64,000 nucleotides of DNA from Streptomyces sp. RKND-216 (GTDB taxonomy: Bacteria; Actinomycetota; Actinomycetes; Streptomycetales; Streptomycetaceae), in contig NZ_SSBQ01000002.1 of NCBI RefSeq assembly GCF_004795255.1, positions 291,001-355,000 of the forward strand, written 5' to 3'. Positions 26,439 to 34,375 of the stretch are shown here, piece by piece; position 1 is the stretch's first letter; each line of letters opens with the position of its first letter. Position numbers and translations under genes: made by a program. The notes below the pieces were generated by a model. That model was not told the origin of the DNA. It did no database searches and worked only from the letters and a program-made list of their open reading frames with translations.

Positions 26439-27313
26439 GCGGCGGAAGGACGCTGGTCACCGGATGGTTCAGCTTCCCCCGGGGCGAGGCCACCGCGGGT
26501 GACGTATTGGCACTGCGTCACGTGGAGGCGCGGCTGAAACTGGCGGGCGCCTCCTACGACGTGGCGTGGAGCCCCGGCCTCCGCTCGCAGGCGGTGTCAC
26601 TGGACGACGCCGACCCGCAGCGCTACAGCCGCCTGCTGTTCGTGTGCGGACCGGTGGCCGGGGAGCAGATCGCCGCCCTGCACGAGCGGTTCGCGCACTG
26701 CTTCCGGGTCGCGCTGGGCGTCTCCACCGTGGACCCGGCCGATCCGGCGCTGAGCGGCTTCCACCGGGTGATGAGCCGGGACGGGCCGGGGACCCTCCGC
26801 GGCCGCGTCGACCTGGCCGCGTCCGCACCGGCGGAGAAGCCGGTGCCGGTGGCCGGGGTGGTCCTCTCCGGAGGGCGCCGGGAGTGCGGCACGGGGGTGC
26901 GGGACGACGCGGTGGCGGAGGCGCTCACCTCGTGGATGTGCGGCAAGAACTGCGCACGCCTGGAACTCGACACGCGGCTGGACGCCCGCGACTGGCGGCG
27001 CAGCGCGACCTGCGGGCAGTACCTGTCGGTGCTGGAACGCCTCGACGTGGTGGTCACGGATCGGCTGCACGGCCTGGTGCTCGCCCTGCGGTCCGGCGTG
27101 CCCGCGCTGGCCGTCGACCCGGTCGACGGCGGCGGGACAGTGTCGGCCCAGGCCCGCGTGTGCCGATGGCCGGCGGTGCTGCACCCGGAGGACGTCACAC
27201 CGCGGCTACTGGACCACTGGTGGGCGTGGTGCCTGGGGCGGGGCCGGGAGCTGGCCGCCGAACGCGGCCGCGACTTCCGCGCCCGGCGGCCGGCGCGGTA
27301 TCCATCCCCGTGA
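26435..27313 (+). CDS. Polysaccharide pyruvyltransferase-like protein
   Basis: 292 residues from GTG 26435. The start region TLVTGWFSFPRGEATAGDVLA resembles the GxxGxxN-type opening of CsaB/WcaK proteins. VVTDRLHGLVLALRSGVPALAVDP is the diagnostic C-terminal motif of the polysaccharide pyruvyltransferase fold. The enzymes transfer pyruvyl ketals from phosphoenolpyruvate to wall or capsule sugars. Several Cys residues (CGKNCAR) are unusual. No glycosyltransferases are adjacent. The only visible start is coupled to the preceding short ORF. Confidence 0.8.
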   Translation: MSGGRTLVTGWFSFPRGEATAGDVLALRHVEARLKLAGASYDVAWSPGLRSQAVSLDDADPQRYSRLLFVCGPVAGEQIAALHERFAHCFRVALGVSTVDPADPALSGFHRVMSRDGPGTLRGRVDLAASAPAEKPVPVAGVVLSGGRRECGTGVRDDAVAEALTSWMCGKNCARLELDTRLDARDWRRSATCGQYLSVLERLDVVVTDRLHGLVLALRSGVPALAVDPVDGGGTVSAQARVCRWPAVLHPEDVTPRLLDHWWAWCLGRGRELAAERGRDFRARRPARYPSP

Positions 27314-27364
27314 CCGGCCCGAATCGTCGCGCGTAAGGCGCCGCACTCGTGGAACCCGGTCGCC

Positions 27365-27742
27365 ATGTACGCACAGGGCATGGACGCGCAGCTGGCGGAG
27401 CTGGGACGCGATCACCTCATCGGCATCGCACCGCTGGTGATCGGGCTGCTCGTGGTGGGCGCCCTGATCCTGCTGGTGGGCATCGGCATGCGGCAGCGCC
27501 GACGCGGCGACTCGCGTGCCTCCGAGGCCGGCACCCCCGCCCCCGGCGCCCCGAAGGGATACCAGGAGGGGCGCACCAGCCCGTCGGAGATGCCGCGCGA
27601 CGGACGGCGCAGGTACCCGTACGAGGTCTCCGACAGCGGCTACACGGTGTCGGAGTCCGAGGAGGAGGGCGAGGTCAAGCGCAGGCGCTGGGACCCCGGG
27701 AGCAGCGGAGGCTTCCACAGCGGCGGCCCCGGACACACCTGA
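27365..27742 (+). CDS. DUF6479 single-span membrane protein
   Basis: 125 residues from ATG 27365, or 120 from ATG 27380. One N-terminal membrane span (IAPLVIGLLVVGALILLVGI), a basic stop-transfer GMRQRRRGDSR, then a hydrophilic tail ending in SGGFHSGGPGHT, the Gly-rich ending typical of the actinobacterial DUF6479 family. Function unknown. Followed by a bidirectional terminator. Confidence 0.75.
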   Translation: MYAQGMDAQLAELGRDHLIGIAPLVIGLLVVGALILLVGIGMRQRRRGDSRASEAGTPAPGAPKGYQEGRTSPSEMPRDGRRRYPYEVSDSGYTVSESEEEGEVKRRRWDPGSSGGFHSGGPGHT

Positions 27743-27780
27743 GGTCGCCCCGCCCCGGCTCGCCGCCTGCGCCCGGCCTT

Positions 27781-27811
27781 CCGCACGCTGCCGCCCGGCG
27801 GCAGCGTGCGG
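27781..27811. terminator. Bidirectional terminator hairpin
   Basis: Perfect 14-bp stem (27781-27794 with 27798-27811) and CCG loop, between the convergent ends of the DUF6479 gene (27742) and the PGPGW-type gene (27820). Confidence 0.8.
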
Positions 27812-27819
27812 CCACAGCA

Positions 27820-28278
27820 CTAGGCTCCTGCGGGCGGCTGGGTTCCCGGTGCGCTGCCGACGGCCGCCGCCTCGCGTTCGGCGCGCAGTCGGCGGTGGCT
27901 CCAGATCAGCAGCACGAAGAGCACGATGCCGGAGACGATCAGGCTTCCCCCGGTGCTCCAGCCGCTGAACGGCAGGCGTTCCAGCAGGCCCCACGCCACG
28001 CCGCCGCCGAGGAGACCGAGCCCCACCACGACCGAGCCGGCGATCCGCCACTTCGAGGAGACGCTGTCCTCGGCCGCCTGCATGGCGCGGGCGCGCACCG
28101 GCGCCACGTGCCGGTGCAGAGACGGGACGGCGCGCGCCAGCAGCACCATGCCGGCGAAGACCAGCAGGAGACCGGGTCCCGGCAGCACCAGCAGCGCGAT
28201 GCCCACCGCGACAAGCAGTCCGCCCAGGAGGGCCAGTATCCCGCGCATCAGCGGGTGCGGGTTGTCGTCTTTCGCCAC
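27820..28278 (-). CDS. PGPGW-type transmembrane protein
   Basis: 152 residues from GTG 28278, chosen for the GGAG 11 bases upstream. A GTG at 28341 lies inside the apparent -10 (TACGGT on the minus strand). Four hydrophobic segments. The first hairpin LLVLPGPGLLLVFAGMVLLA carries the PGPG turn of the TMPGW/TIGR02611 family of actinobacterial membrane proteins of unknown role, here with Leu where Trp is usual. C-terminus is basic then Ala/Pro-rich. Converges on DUF6479. Confidence 0.75.
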   Translation of the reverse strand: MAKDDNPHPLMRGILALLGGLLVAVGIALLVLPGPGLLLVFAGMVLLARAVPSLHRHVAPVRARAMQAAEDSVSSKWRIAGSVVVGLGLLGGGVAWGLLERLPFSGWSTGGSLIVSGIVLFVLLIWSHRRLRAEREAAAVGSAPGTQPPAGA

Positions 28279-28488
28279 GTTCTCGTTCGCTCCATCGTCG
28301 CCCCGTGCGACGGCCGTCTGCCGTCGTGTTCGGCTGTACACCGTAGCCGCTGCCGCATCGTGCGCCCGACGCGGCGTCGCACATGATCACCGCCCGCAGT
28401 TGCGCAGGTGGCCGCCCCGGCCCGGCGCGGCCGTGTGCGGGCCGACCGGCCCCGGGGCACAGTGGAGGGGCACACCGGGAGGTGGACG

Positions 28489-29511
28489 ATGGGCCGTACC
28501 GGCCTGCTGGAGTTGCTGCCGGCCGACCAGCGGCGGCTGCTGGCGCCGCTGGCGGACGGCGTACCGCCCGCCGCTCCCATGCTGGCGCGGCCGAGCGATC
28601 GCCGCGACTTCGGCGCGGGATGGATCTTCGAGCGGAAGCTGGACGGAGTGCGGGCCCTCGCGGTGCGCGAGCGCGGCCGTGTGCGGCTGCTGTCCCGCAC
28701 CGGCCAGGTGATGAACCGTACGTACCCGGAGCTGGTGGACGTCCTGGAAGAGCAGGACTGCGAGGACTTCAGCGTCGACGGCGAGATCGTCGCGTTCACC
28801 GGTCGGCGAACGGACTTCGCTCGGCTGCAGCGGCGCATGCAGATCAGCGACCCACGGCGTGCCCGTGCGACCGGTGTCGAGGTGACGTACTGCCTGTTCG
28901 ACCTTCTGGCGCTGGACGGCGTGCGCACCACCGGGCTGCCGCTGCGCGCGCGGAAGGCGCTGCTGCGACGGGCTTTCGTCTTCGGGCCGCCGCTGCGGCA
29001 GACACCGCACCGCAACGCGGGCGGGCAGGAGCTGCTGGACCGGGCGTGCGGCTGGGGCTGGGAAGGGCTTGTCGCCAAGCGCGCGCAGGGCCGCTACCAG
29101 ACGGGTCGACGGTCGCCGGACTGGCTGAAGCTGAAGTGCAGCAGGGGCCAGGAGTTCGTGGTGGGCGGATTCACCGAGCCGTCGGGCGGTCGTGTCGGCT
29201 TCGGCGCGCTGCTGCTGGGCTACCACGCGGACGGACGGCTGCGCTACGCCGGGAAGGTCGGCACCGGCTGGGACCGGGCGGCACTGGCATCGCTGCGGGC
29301 GCGGCTGGACGGTCTGACTCGTTCGCGTTCGCCGTTCGCCGACGCGGTGGGCGAGCGCGGGGCGCACTGGGTGGAGCCGGAGCTGGTCGCTCAGGTGGCG
29401 TTCACGGAGTGGACACGGGACGGGATGCTGCGGCACCCGCGGTTCGTCGGTCTGCGCGCCGACAAGAACCCGTCCGAGGTGGTGCGCGAGGAGCCGGGCC
29501 CCTCCCGCTGA
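28489..29511 (+). CDS. ATP-dependent DNA ligase (LigD/LigC type)
   Basis: 340 residues from ATG 28489 (GGGAGGTGG upstream). The nucleotidyl-lysine motif I is FERKLDGVRALAV, with Lys50 the adenylation site. Later motifs: VDGEIVAF (III), CLFDLLALDG (IIIa), GLVAKRAQGRYQTG (IV), SPDWLKLKC (V). A C-terminal OB fold has VGGFTEPSGGRVGFGALLLG. Size and motifs match the ligase module of bacterial non-homologous end joining or LigC. A second, distinct ligase lies at 41.5 kb. No Ku gene is in the window. Confidence 0.92.
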   Translation: MGRTGLLELLPADQRRLLAPLADGVPPAAPMLARPSDRRDFGAGWIFERKLDGVRALAVRERGRVRLLSRTGQVMNRTYPELVDVLEEQDCEDFSVDGEIVAFTGRRTDFARLQRRMQISDPRRARATGVEVTYCLFDLLALDGVRTTGLPLRARKALLRRAFVFGPPLRQTPHRNAGGQELLDRACGWGWEGLVAKRAQGRYQTGRRSPDWLKLKCSRGQEFVVGGFTEPSGGRVGFGALLLGYHADGRLRYAGKVGTGWDRAALASLRARLDGLTRSRSPFADAVGERGAHWVEPELVAQVAFTEWTRDGMLRHPRFVGLRADKNPSEVVREEPGPSR

Positions 29512-29550
29512 AGACGGACGGCCGCGGCGCGACCGGCGGCCGACCGGGCG

Positions 29551-29575
29551 GTTTCGGCCCACCGCCGTCGGTGAC
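29551..29575 (+). promoter_or_regulatory. Weak sigma-B-like element GTTT-N15-GGTGAC
   Basis: GTTT 29551-29554, GGTGAC 29570-29575. Two mismatches in the -10, but the same spacing and the same nine-base distance to the ATG (29585) as the stronger sites in this island. Confidence 0.25.
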
Positions 29576-29584
29576 CCGGCAGGC

Positions 29585-29863
29585 ATGACCGACCAGACCT
29601 CGTCCGGTCGTCCTCCCACGCCGGACTACCCCGCCCTCTCCCTCGGCGACATCGCGCACCGCGCCCGGTCGCTCTCCGCCGCGGACCTCGAGCGGCTGCT
29701 GGCGTACGAACGCGGACACGCGTCGCGTGCGCCCGTACTGGACCTCCTGACGGCACGGCTGGCGCAGCTGGAGGCAGGGCGTGAGCCCTCCTCCGGTGGC
29801 GCTGCGCCGCCGCGCGGGACGCCGAGGGAGTCCGGCCGGCCCGAGGGTGACGGGCGGTCCTGA
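29585..29863 (+). CDS. Small protein of the lipid-droplet-associated/DUF8129-like type
   Basis: 92 residues. Core YPALSLGDIAHRARSLSAAD followed by LERLLAYERGHASRAPVLDLL and a LTARLAQLEAG helix. This helical L-AYE-x-x-R-x-P-V pattern recurs in short actinobacterial proteins, some annotated lipid-droplet-associated. The tail is Ser/Gly/Arg-rich and disordered. It follows the DNA ligase by 74 bases and precedes a strong hairpin. Role unknown. Confidence 0.6.
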   Translation: MTDQTSSGRPPTPDYPALSLGDIAHRARSLSAADLERLLAYERGHASRAPVLDLLTARLAQLEAGREPSSGGAAPPRGTPRESGRPEGDGRS

Positions 29864-30030
29864 CGCCGCCGGGCCGAGCCCCCAGCCGGGCATTTCGCAC
29901 CGGGCCGGTCCTGCGCAGCCCCTGCCTCTGCCCGACGACCGCAGCGGCTCTCCGCCCCCTCGGCGGGCGGGGCCGCGGACTGTCCCCGCACGGCCGGGTG
30001 GAGCCGACCGGCTGACGGCGGCCCGACGTC

Positions 30031-30068
30031 CCGTGGGCGGGAGCCGGTTTTCCGGCTCCCGCCCACGG
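30031..30068. terminator. Perfect 17-bp hairpin overlapping a promoter
   Basis: Arms 30031-30047 and 30052-30068 are exact reverse complements with a TTTT loop. It should terminate the upstream transcript. It ends 13 bases before the F420-oxidoreductase ATG, and its loop and right arm form most of a sigma-B-like promoter. Confidence 0.8.
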
Positions 30069-30072
30069 TTAC
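30047..30072 (+). promoter_or_regulatory. Sigma-B-like promoter GTTT-N16-GGTTAC
   Basis: GTTT 30047-30050 spans the hairpin loop; GGTTAC 30067-30072 follows after 16 bases, one mismatch to GGGTAC. Nine bases separate it from ATG 30082, implying a leaderless message for the operon that follows, which has no ribosome site. Confidence 0.45.
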
Positions 30073-30081
30073 CCGGCTGCC

Positions 30082-31071
30082 ATGAGTGAGGCGAGCGCGC
30101 CGGCGCGCGACATGACGTACGGCTACTTCCTTGCCTGCGAGGACCACGGGCCGCGGGAGCTGCTGGAACAGGCCAGAATGGCCGAGCAGGCCGGGTTCAC
30201 CTCACTGTGGATCTCCGACCACTTCCACCCGTGGACCGACGTGCAGGGCCACTCCCCCTTCGTCTGGTCGGTGATCGGCGCACTGGCCGAGGTCACCTCG
30301 CTGCCCGTGCAGACGGCAGTCACCTGCCCCACCGTGCGCACCCATCCGGTGGTGGTGGCGCAGGCGGCGGCCACGTCGGCCGTGCTGCTGGGAGAGCACC
30401 GCTTCCGGCTCGGCGTCGGCAGCGGTGAGGCGCTGAACGAGCACGTGCTGGGAACGGTGTGGCCGGAGGCGTCGGTCCGACTGGAGATGCTGGAGGAGGC
30501 CGTCGGCGTCATCCGGCAGCTCATGACCGGCACGCAGGTCAGCCACTACGGCAAGCACTACACGGTGGAGAACGCCCGTCTGTACGACGTGCCGGAGCAG
30601 GCCGTACCGATCGACGTGTCCGCGTTCGGGCCGGCGGCGGAGGAGCTGGCAATGCGGATCGGCGACGGCTTCATCACCATGGAGCCCGACGCGGAGGCCG
30701 TGGCACGCTTCCGCCGGGGCGGCGGCGGACAGAAGACGGCCGTCGGCGGCACCAAGGTCTGCTACGACACCGACCGCGACCGTGCCGCCGCCACCGTGCG
30801 GGAACGGTGGGCGAACATGTTCCTGCCCGGCGAACTGGGGCAGGTGCTGCCCACCCCGGCACACTTCGCGCAGGCCGGGCAGCTCGTCACCGAGGCACAG
30901 GTACGCGATTCGGGAATGCCACTCGGCGACGACCCGGACGAGCACGTGCGGGCGCTCGCCGCCTACCGGGACGCCGGCTTCGGGGCGGTGCACGTGAACC
31001 AGATCGGTCACGACCTGCGCGGCTTCTTCGACTTCTACCGCACCAAGGTGCTCCCGCGGCTCGCGGAGTAG
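30082..31071 (+). CDS. F420-dependent LLM-class oxidoreductase (G6PD-like subfamily)
   Basis: 329 residues. TIM-barrel of the luciferase-like family: YGYFLACEDHGPRELLEQAR at strand 1, then TSLWISDHFHPW with the F420-pocket His, VQTAVTCPTVRTHPVVVAQ and LGVGSGEALNEHVLG. Length and motifs fit the TIGR03557-like branch related to F420-dependent glucose-6-phosphate dehydrogenase; hydride exchange with coenzyme F420 is expected. It is first of three tightly packed genes, with the YbdK-type ligase three bases downstream. Substrate unknown. Confidence 0.9.
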   Translation: MSEASAPARDMTYGYFLACEDHGPRELLEQARMAEQAGFTSLWISDHFHPWTDVQGHSPFVWSVIGALAEVTSLPVQTAVTCPTVRTHPVVVAQAAATSAVLLGEHRFRLGVGSGEALNEHVLGTVWPEASVRLEMLEEAVGVIRQLMTGTQVSHYGKHYTVENARLYDVPEQAVPIDVSAFGPAAEELAMRIGDGFITMEPDAEAVARFRRGGGGQKTAVGGTKVCYDTDRDRAAATVRERWANMFLPGELGQVLPTPAHFAQAGQLVTEAQVRDSGMPLGDDPDEHVRALAAYRDAGFGAVHVNQIGHDLRGFFDFYRTKVLPRLAE

Positions 31072-31074
31072 GCC

Positions 31075-32301
31075 GTGACGGCGACCCCGACCCCCGTGCG
31101 CACCCTCGGCGTGGAAGAGGAGTTCCTCCTCGTCCACCCCGCCGACGGAACGCCCGTGCCGTACGCCGGCCGGGTGCTGGAGCGCGCGGAGCAGGACCGC
31201 GCGGCGGACGACCGCACCGTCTACAAGCCGGAACTGCTGACCAGCCAGGTCGAGGGGGCGTCCGGGGTCTGCACCGGACTCGCCGAACTGGGCGTCCAGT
31301 TGGCCAACGGGCGCCGGGCGCTGGCCGGAGCGGCGCACGCCAGCGGTGCGCTGCTGCTGCCGTCGGCCACTCCACCGCTCTCCACCGGCCGGGTGCCGAC
31401 GACGCGGGGCGAGCGTTTCGAACAGATCACCGCGCTCTACGCCGACGTGGTGGCCGACTACCAGGTGTGCGGCTGCCACGTGCACGTGGGAATCCCGGAC
31501 CGCGACACGGCGGTGGCCGTGGTGAACCACCTGCGTCCCTGGCTGCCCACCCTGCTCGCGCTATCCGTGAACTCCCCCTACCGCTACGGGCGGGACACCG
31601 GCTACGCGAGTCGGCGCATGCTGGAGCAGCGGGCCTTCCCCGGCTCCGGGGTGCCGCCGGTGTTCCCGTCGGCGGCCGCGCAGGAGGCGGAGGTCGCGCG
31701 CCTGGTCGACTGCGGAGTGCTGGCCGACCCGCAGATGACTTTCTGGCTCGCCCGGCCCTCGCTGCGATTCCCCACCGTCGAGTTCCGCACGGCCGACGCG
31801 GCGGCCACCGTCGACGAGGCGCTGCTCCAGGCCGCGTTGTCGCGCGCACTGGTGCACACCGCGCTGGACGACCTCACGGCGGGCCGCGAAGCCGGCCGGC
31901 CGACGGCCGGCGAACACGCGGTCGGTGAGCAGGTCGCGGCGGCCGCGGTGTGGTCGGCGGCCCGGTACGGCCTGCGCGGCCCGGCCGTGGACCCGTGGCG
32001 GGGGATCCCGGTGCCCGCCACGTCGATGGTGCGGACGCTGCTGCGCCGGACACGGCCCGCCCTGGAGGCGGCCGGCGATCTGGGCCTCGTGCAGGAGGTC
32101 CTGGCCCGGCTGGCGGCCGTCGGTACGGGAGCCGAGCGGCAGCGGGCGGCTGGCCCGGACGACCCGGCCGCGGCCGTGCGCGCGCTGGCCGCGGACGCTC
32201 TGCGTCCGGCCGCGGGCGCGCCGTCACCCGCAGACGACCAGGACACCGACCCGTCCGCGCCCGCCCCGGTGGGTGCACGGGGAGAGGAGCACCCGCCATG
32301 A
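31075..32301 (+). CDS. YbdK-type carboxylate-amine ligase (GCS2 family)
   Basis: 408 residues from GTG 31075. Glutamate-cysteine-ligase-2 fold: RTLGVEEEFLLVHP opens the ATP/Mg site, CGCHVHVGIPD holds metal ligands, LSVNSPYRYGRDTGYASRR binds the acid substrate. YbdK proteins join a carboxylate to an amine using ATP; E. coli YbdK has weak gamma-glutamylcysteine activity. The C-terminal 30 residues are Asp/Pro-rich. Three bases after the F420 oxidoreductase and overlapping the next gene by ATGA. This packing suggests the three enzymes act on one molecule, possibly a glutamyl or cysteinyl amide. Confidence 0.9.
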   Translation: MTATPTPVRTLGVEEEFLLVHPADGTPVPYAGRVLERAEQDRAADDRTVYKPELLTSQVEGASGVCTGLAELGVQLANGRRALAGAAHASGALLLPSATPPLSTGRVPTTRGERFEQITALYADVVADYQVCGCHVHVGIPDRDTAVAVVNHLRPWLPTLLALSVNSPYRYGRDTGYASRRMLEQRAFPGSGVPPVFPSAAAQEAEVARLVDCGVLADPQMTFWLARPSLRFPTVEFRTADAAATVDEALLQAALSRALVHTALDDLTAGREAGRPTAGEHAVGEQVAAAAVWSAARYGLRGPAVDPWRGIPVPATSMVRTLLRRTRPALEAAGDLGLVQEVLARLAAVGTGAERQRAAGPDDPAAAVRALAADALRPAAGAPSPADDQDTDPSAPAPVGARGEEHPP

Positions 32302-33362
32302 CGGCCACCTCGAGGACGGGAGCGAGCACCGCGAACGGCACGGCAGGAGCGCGGAGCCGGCGGGACGGCCCGGCCGGTCTGCCGGACCCGCGCGGCCCGC
32401 TGTCGGACGCCGTCCTGGCGGCGCTGCGGCAGCCACCGGGCACGGTGCGCCACTGGCCCTCTCCCACCGGCGCGGACACCGACCCGTTCGGCGAAGACCT
32501 GCACCTGGCCCTGCAGACGGCGTACGAACTGCACTACCGCGGTTGGCGGGGTGTGGACGACGGCTGGGAATGGGACGCCGGCCTGCTGGGCTTCCGGGCC
32601 CGCCTGGAGCGCCTCTTCCTGGACGCGCTGCGCGGTCGCGCCGCGGGCGGCGAGGACGCGGCCGCGATCGATGCCGAGCTGGACGCCCTGCTGGTGGAGC
32701 CGCTGCACGGCTCCGGCGTCTCGCACCACCTCGCGGAGCACGGCACCTGGACGCAGATGCGGGAGTTCTTGGTGCACCGCTCCATCTACCATCTGAAGGA
32801 AGCCGACCCGCACGCCTGGGCCGTGCCTCGGCTGGAGGGCCGTGCCAAAGCCGGCCTGGTCGCCGTGGAGTTCGACGAGTTCGGCGGCGGGCGCGGCGAC
32901 CGGATGCACTCCCGCCTCTACGCGGACCTGATGGCCGGTGCCGGGCTGGACGACGGCTACCTGCACTATCTGCACGCGGTGCCCGCGCAGGCACTCGCGG
33001 TGGTCAACATGATGTCGCTGTTCGGGCTGCACCGCGGTCTGCGCGGTGCCCTGGTGGGGCACTTCGCCACGGCCGAGATCACCACGGCGCCGAGCGCCCG
33101 CCGCATGGTGCGGGCCCTGGATCGGATGGGTGCCGCGCCCGCCTGCGTGCACTTCTACGCCGAGCACATCGAGGCGGACGCGGTGCACGAGCAGGTGATG
33201 CGACACGAGGTGGTGGCGGACCTGCTGGCCCGTGAGCCGTCGCTGGCCGGTGGCCTGGTACTCGGCATGCAGGCGACGGCGCTGGTGGAGGACGACCTGG
33301 CGGCGCATCTGCTGTGCGCGTGGGAACGCGGCGCGTCGTCGCTGCGCCGGCCTCCGGGGTGA
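32298..33362 (+). CDS. Iron-containing redox enzyme (heme-oxygenase-like diiron oxidase)
   Basis: 354 residues from ATG 32298, overlapping the YbdK stop. All-helical HDO fold. Iron-ligand motifs are clear: EFDEFGGGRGDRMHSRLY matches the E-x-YGxG-x5-H-x2-L pattern, and HFYAEHIEADAVHEQVM matches the downstream HIExDxxH pattern. REFLVHRSIYHLKEADPHAW precedes them. Characterised HDOs (UndA, SznF, FlcE) perform oxidative C-C or N-oxygenation chemistry on amino acids or fatty acids. Here it ends an operon with a ligase and an F420 enzyme, and converges 11 bases away on a CDGSH gene. Confidence 0.88.
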   Translation: MTATSRTGASTANGTAGARSRRDGPAGLPDPRGPLSDAVLAALRQPPGTVRHWPSPTGADTDPFGEDLHLALQTAYELHYRGWRGVDDGWEWDAGLLGFRARLERLFLDALRGRAAGGEDAAAIDAELDALLVEPLHGSGVSHHLAEHGTWTQMREFLVHRSIYHLKEADPHAWAVPRLEGRAKAGLVAVEFDEFGGGRGDRMHSRLYADLMAGAGLDDGYLHYLHAVPAQALAVVNMMSLFGLHRGLRGALVGHFATAEITTAPSARRMVRALDRMGAAPACVHFYAEHIEADAVHEQVMRHEVVADLLAREPSLAGGLVLGMQATALVEDDLAAHLLCAWERGASSLRRPPG

Positions 33363-33372
33363 GACGACGCGG

Positions 33373-33702
33373 TCAGCCCCCTCCGTCCCGGCCATGCCGG
33401 GGCGCCGCCCCGCCGCGGCTGCTGCGGGCCTCCGAGGTACGCCTACGGTGGCTGGTGTCGCACCAGGGGTAGGAGCGGCTGCGGCGGCAGGCGCACACGG
33501 CGACCATGAACCGGTCGGAGCGAGCGATGCGACCGTCCGGCAGCTCGATCTCCACGGGGCCTTCGACCAGCACCGGCCCGCCGGGGTCGACGACGACCCG
33601 GCGGGCGTCCCTCCGCGAAGGCGGCGGACCGTTCTCCGGTTGCGCGGCGCCCACCCGCCGGCCGTCGGTCCCTGCCGGCTCATCCGGCGACGCGCCGGGC
33701 AC
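33373..33702 (-). CDS. CDGSH-type iron-sulfur protein
   Basis: 109 residues from GTG 33702, overlapping the upstream methyltransferase by 23 bases. The 2Fe-2S motif is CACRRSRSYPWCDTSH: three Cys and one His in mitoNEET spacing, with Thr replacing Gly in CDGSH. N-terminal 45 residues are Pro/Arg-rich; DPGGPVLVEGPVEIELPDG is the beta cap. Probably a small electron-transfer or iron-sulfur donor, here likely for the diiron oxidase encoded head-on next to it. Confidence 0.85.
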   Translation of the reverse strand: MPGASPDEPAGTDGRRVGAAQPENGPPPSRRDARRVVVDPGGPVLVEGPVEIELPDGRIARSDRFMVAVCACRRSRSYPWCDTSHRRRTSEARSSRGGAAPRHGRDGGG

Positions 33703-34336
33703 GGATCACCACCAGTTCCTCCTGCGTCTGGCCGGGGGCGATGAGGCCGCGTTCCTCCAGCCAGGAGGCACGGGAGCCGAGCACCGGGCCGAAGGGCTGC
33801 CGTCGCCGGGCGACCACCGAGGCCCCCAGACCGCCCTCGCGGAGCAGGCGCACCGTCGTCGGCAGGCTGCACAGCACGGAGTGCACCAGCAGCAGACTGC
33901 CGCCCGGGGCCAGCAACGCGGGCGCCCGGCGGCACAGCGGGTCCAGGTAGCGCCTGCCGTCGAGCCCCGCGTCCCACGCCCGCGCCCGGCCGCACGCCTC
34001 GCCCGCGTCGGCGCAGGGCACGTACGGCGGGTTCGCCGTCACCAGGTCGAACGGCCCTGCCGGAAGGCGGCGGCGCAGGTCGCCGCGTGTGACGCGGACC
34101 CGCAGACCCCGCAGAAGGGCGTTGCACCGGGCGGTCAGCACCGCGCGGTAGGAACTGTCCACCGCCCACACCCGCGACGCTCCCGTTCCGGCCGCCGCCA
34201 GCGCGAGCATGCCGGTACCCGTGCCCAGGTCCAGCACGCGCCCGCCGGCCGGTGGCGGCGCGGCGAGCAGCGCCTCTCGCAGGAGGAAGGAGTCGCCTTG
34301 GGGCCGGTAGACCCCGGGAGGCTTCAGCAAGAACAC
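33680..34336 (-). CDS. HemK2/MTQ2-like protein methyltransferase
   Basis: 218 residues from GTG 34336. Motif I is VLDLGTGTGMLALAAAG, and the catalytic NPPY motif appears in FDLVTANPPYVP, the signature of amide-N methyltransferases (HemK/PrmC) that modify glutamine in GGQ or similar sites. It lacks the N-terminal helical domain of PrmC, resembling short eukaryote/archaea-like HemK2. No ribosome site, but a sigma-B-like promoter ends nine bases before the GTG. Overlaps the CDGSH gene, so the two are co-expressed. A small-molecule amide is an alternative substrate. Confidence 0.85.
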   Translation of the reverse strand: MFLLKPPGVYRPQGDSFLLREALLAAPPPAGGRVLDLGTGTGMLALAAAGTGASRVWAVDSSYRAVLTARCNALLRGLRVRVTRGDLRRRLPAGPFDLVTANPPYVPCADAGEACGRARAWDAGLDGRRYLDPLCRRAPALLAPGGSLLLVHSVLCSLPTTVRLLREGGLGASVVARRRQPFGPVLGSRASWLEERGLIAPGQTQEELVVIRARRVAG

Positions 34337-34345
34337 CGGGATCGG

Positions 34346-34370
34346 GTACCTCCGGCTTCCCCGCCGAAAC
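34346..34370 (-). promoter_or_regulatory. Sigma-B-like promoter GTTT-N15-AGGTAC
   Basis: On the minus strand GTTT (34370-34367), 15-base spacer, AGGTAC (34351-34346), then nine bases to GTG 34336. One mismatch to GGGTAC. It sits in the 39-base gap between the epimerase and the methyltransferase. Confidence 0.5.
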
Positions 34371-34375
34371 GGTGT

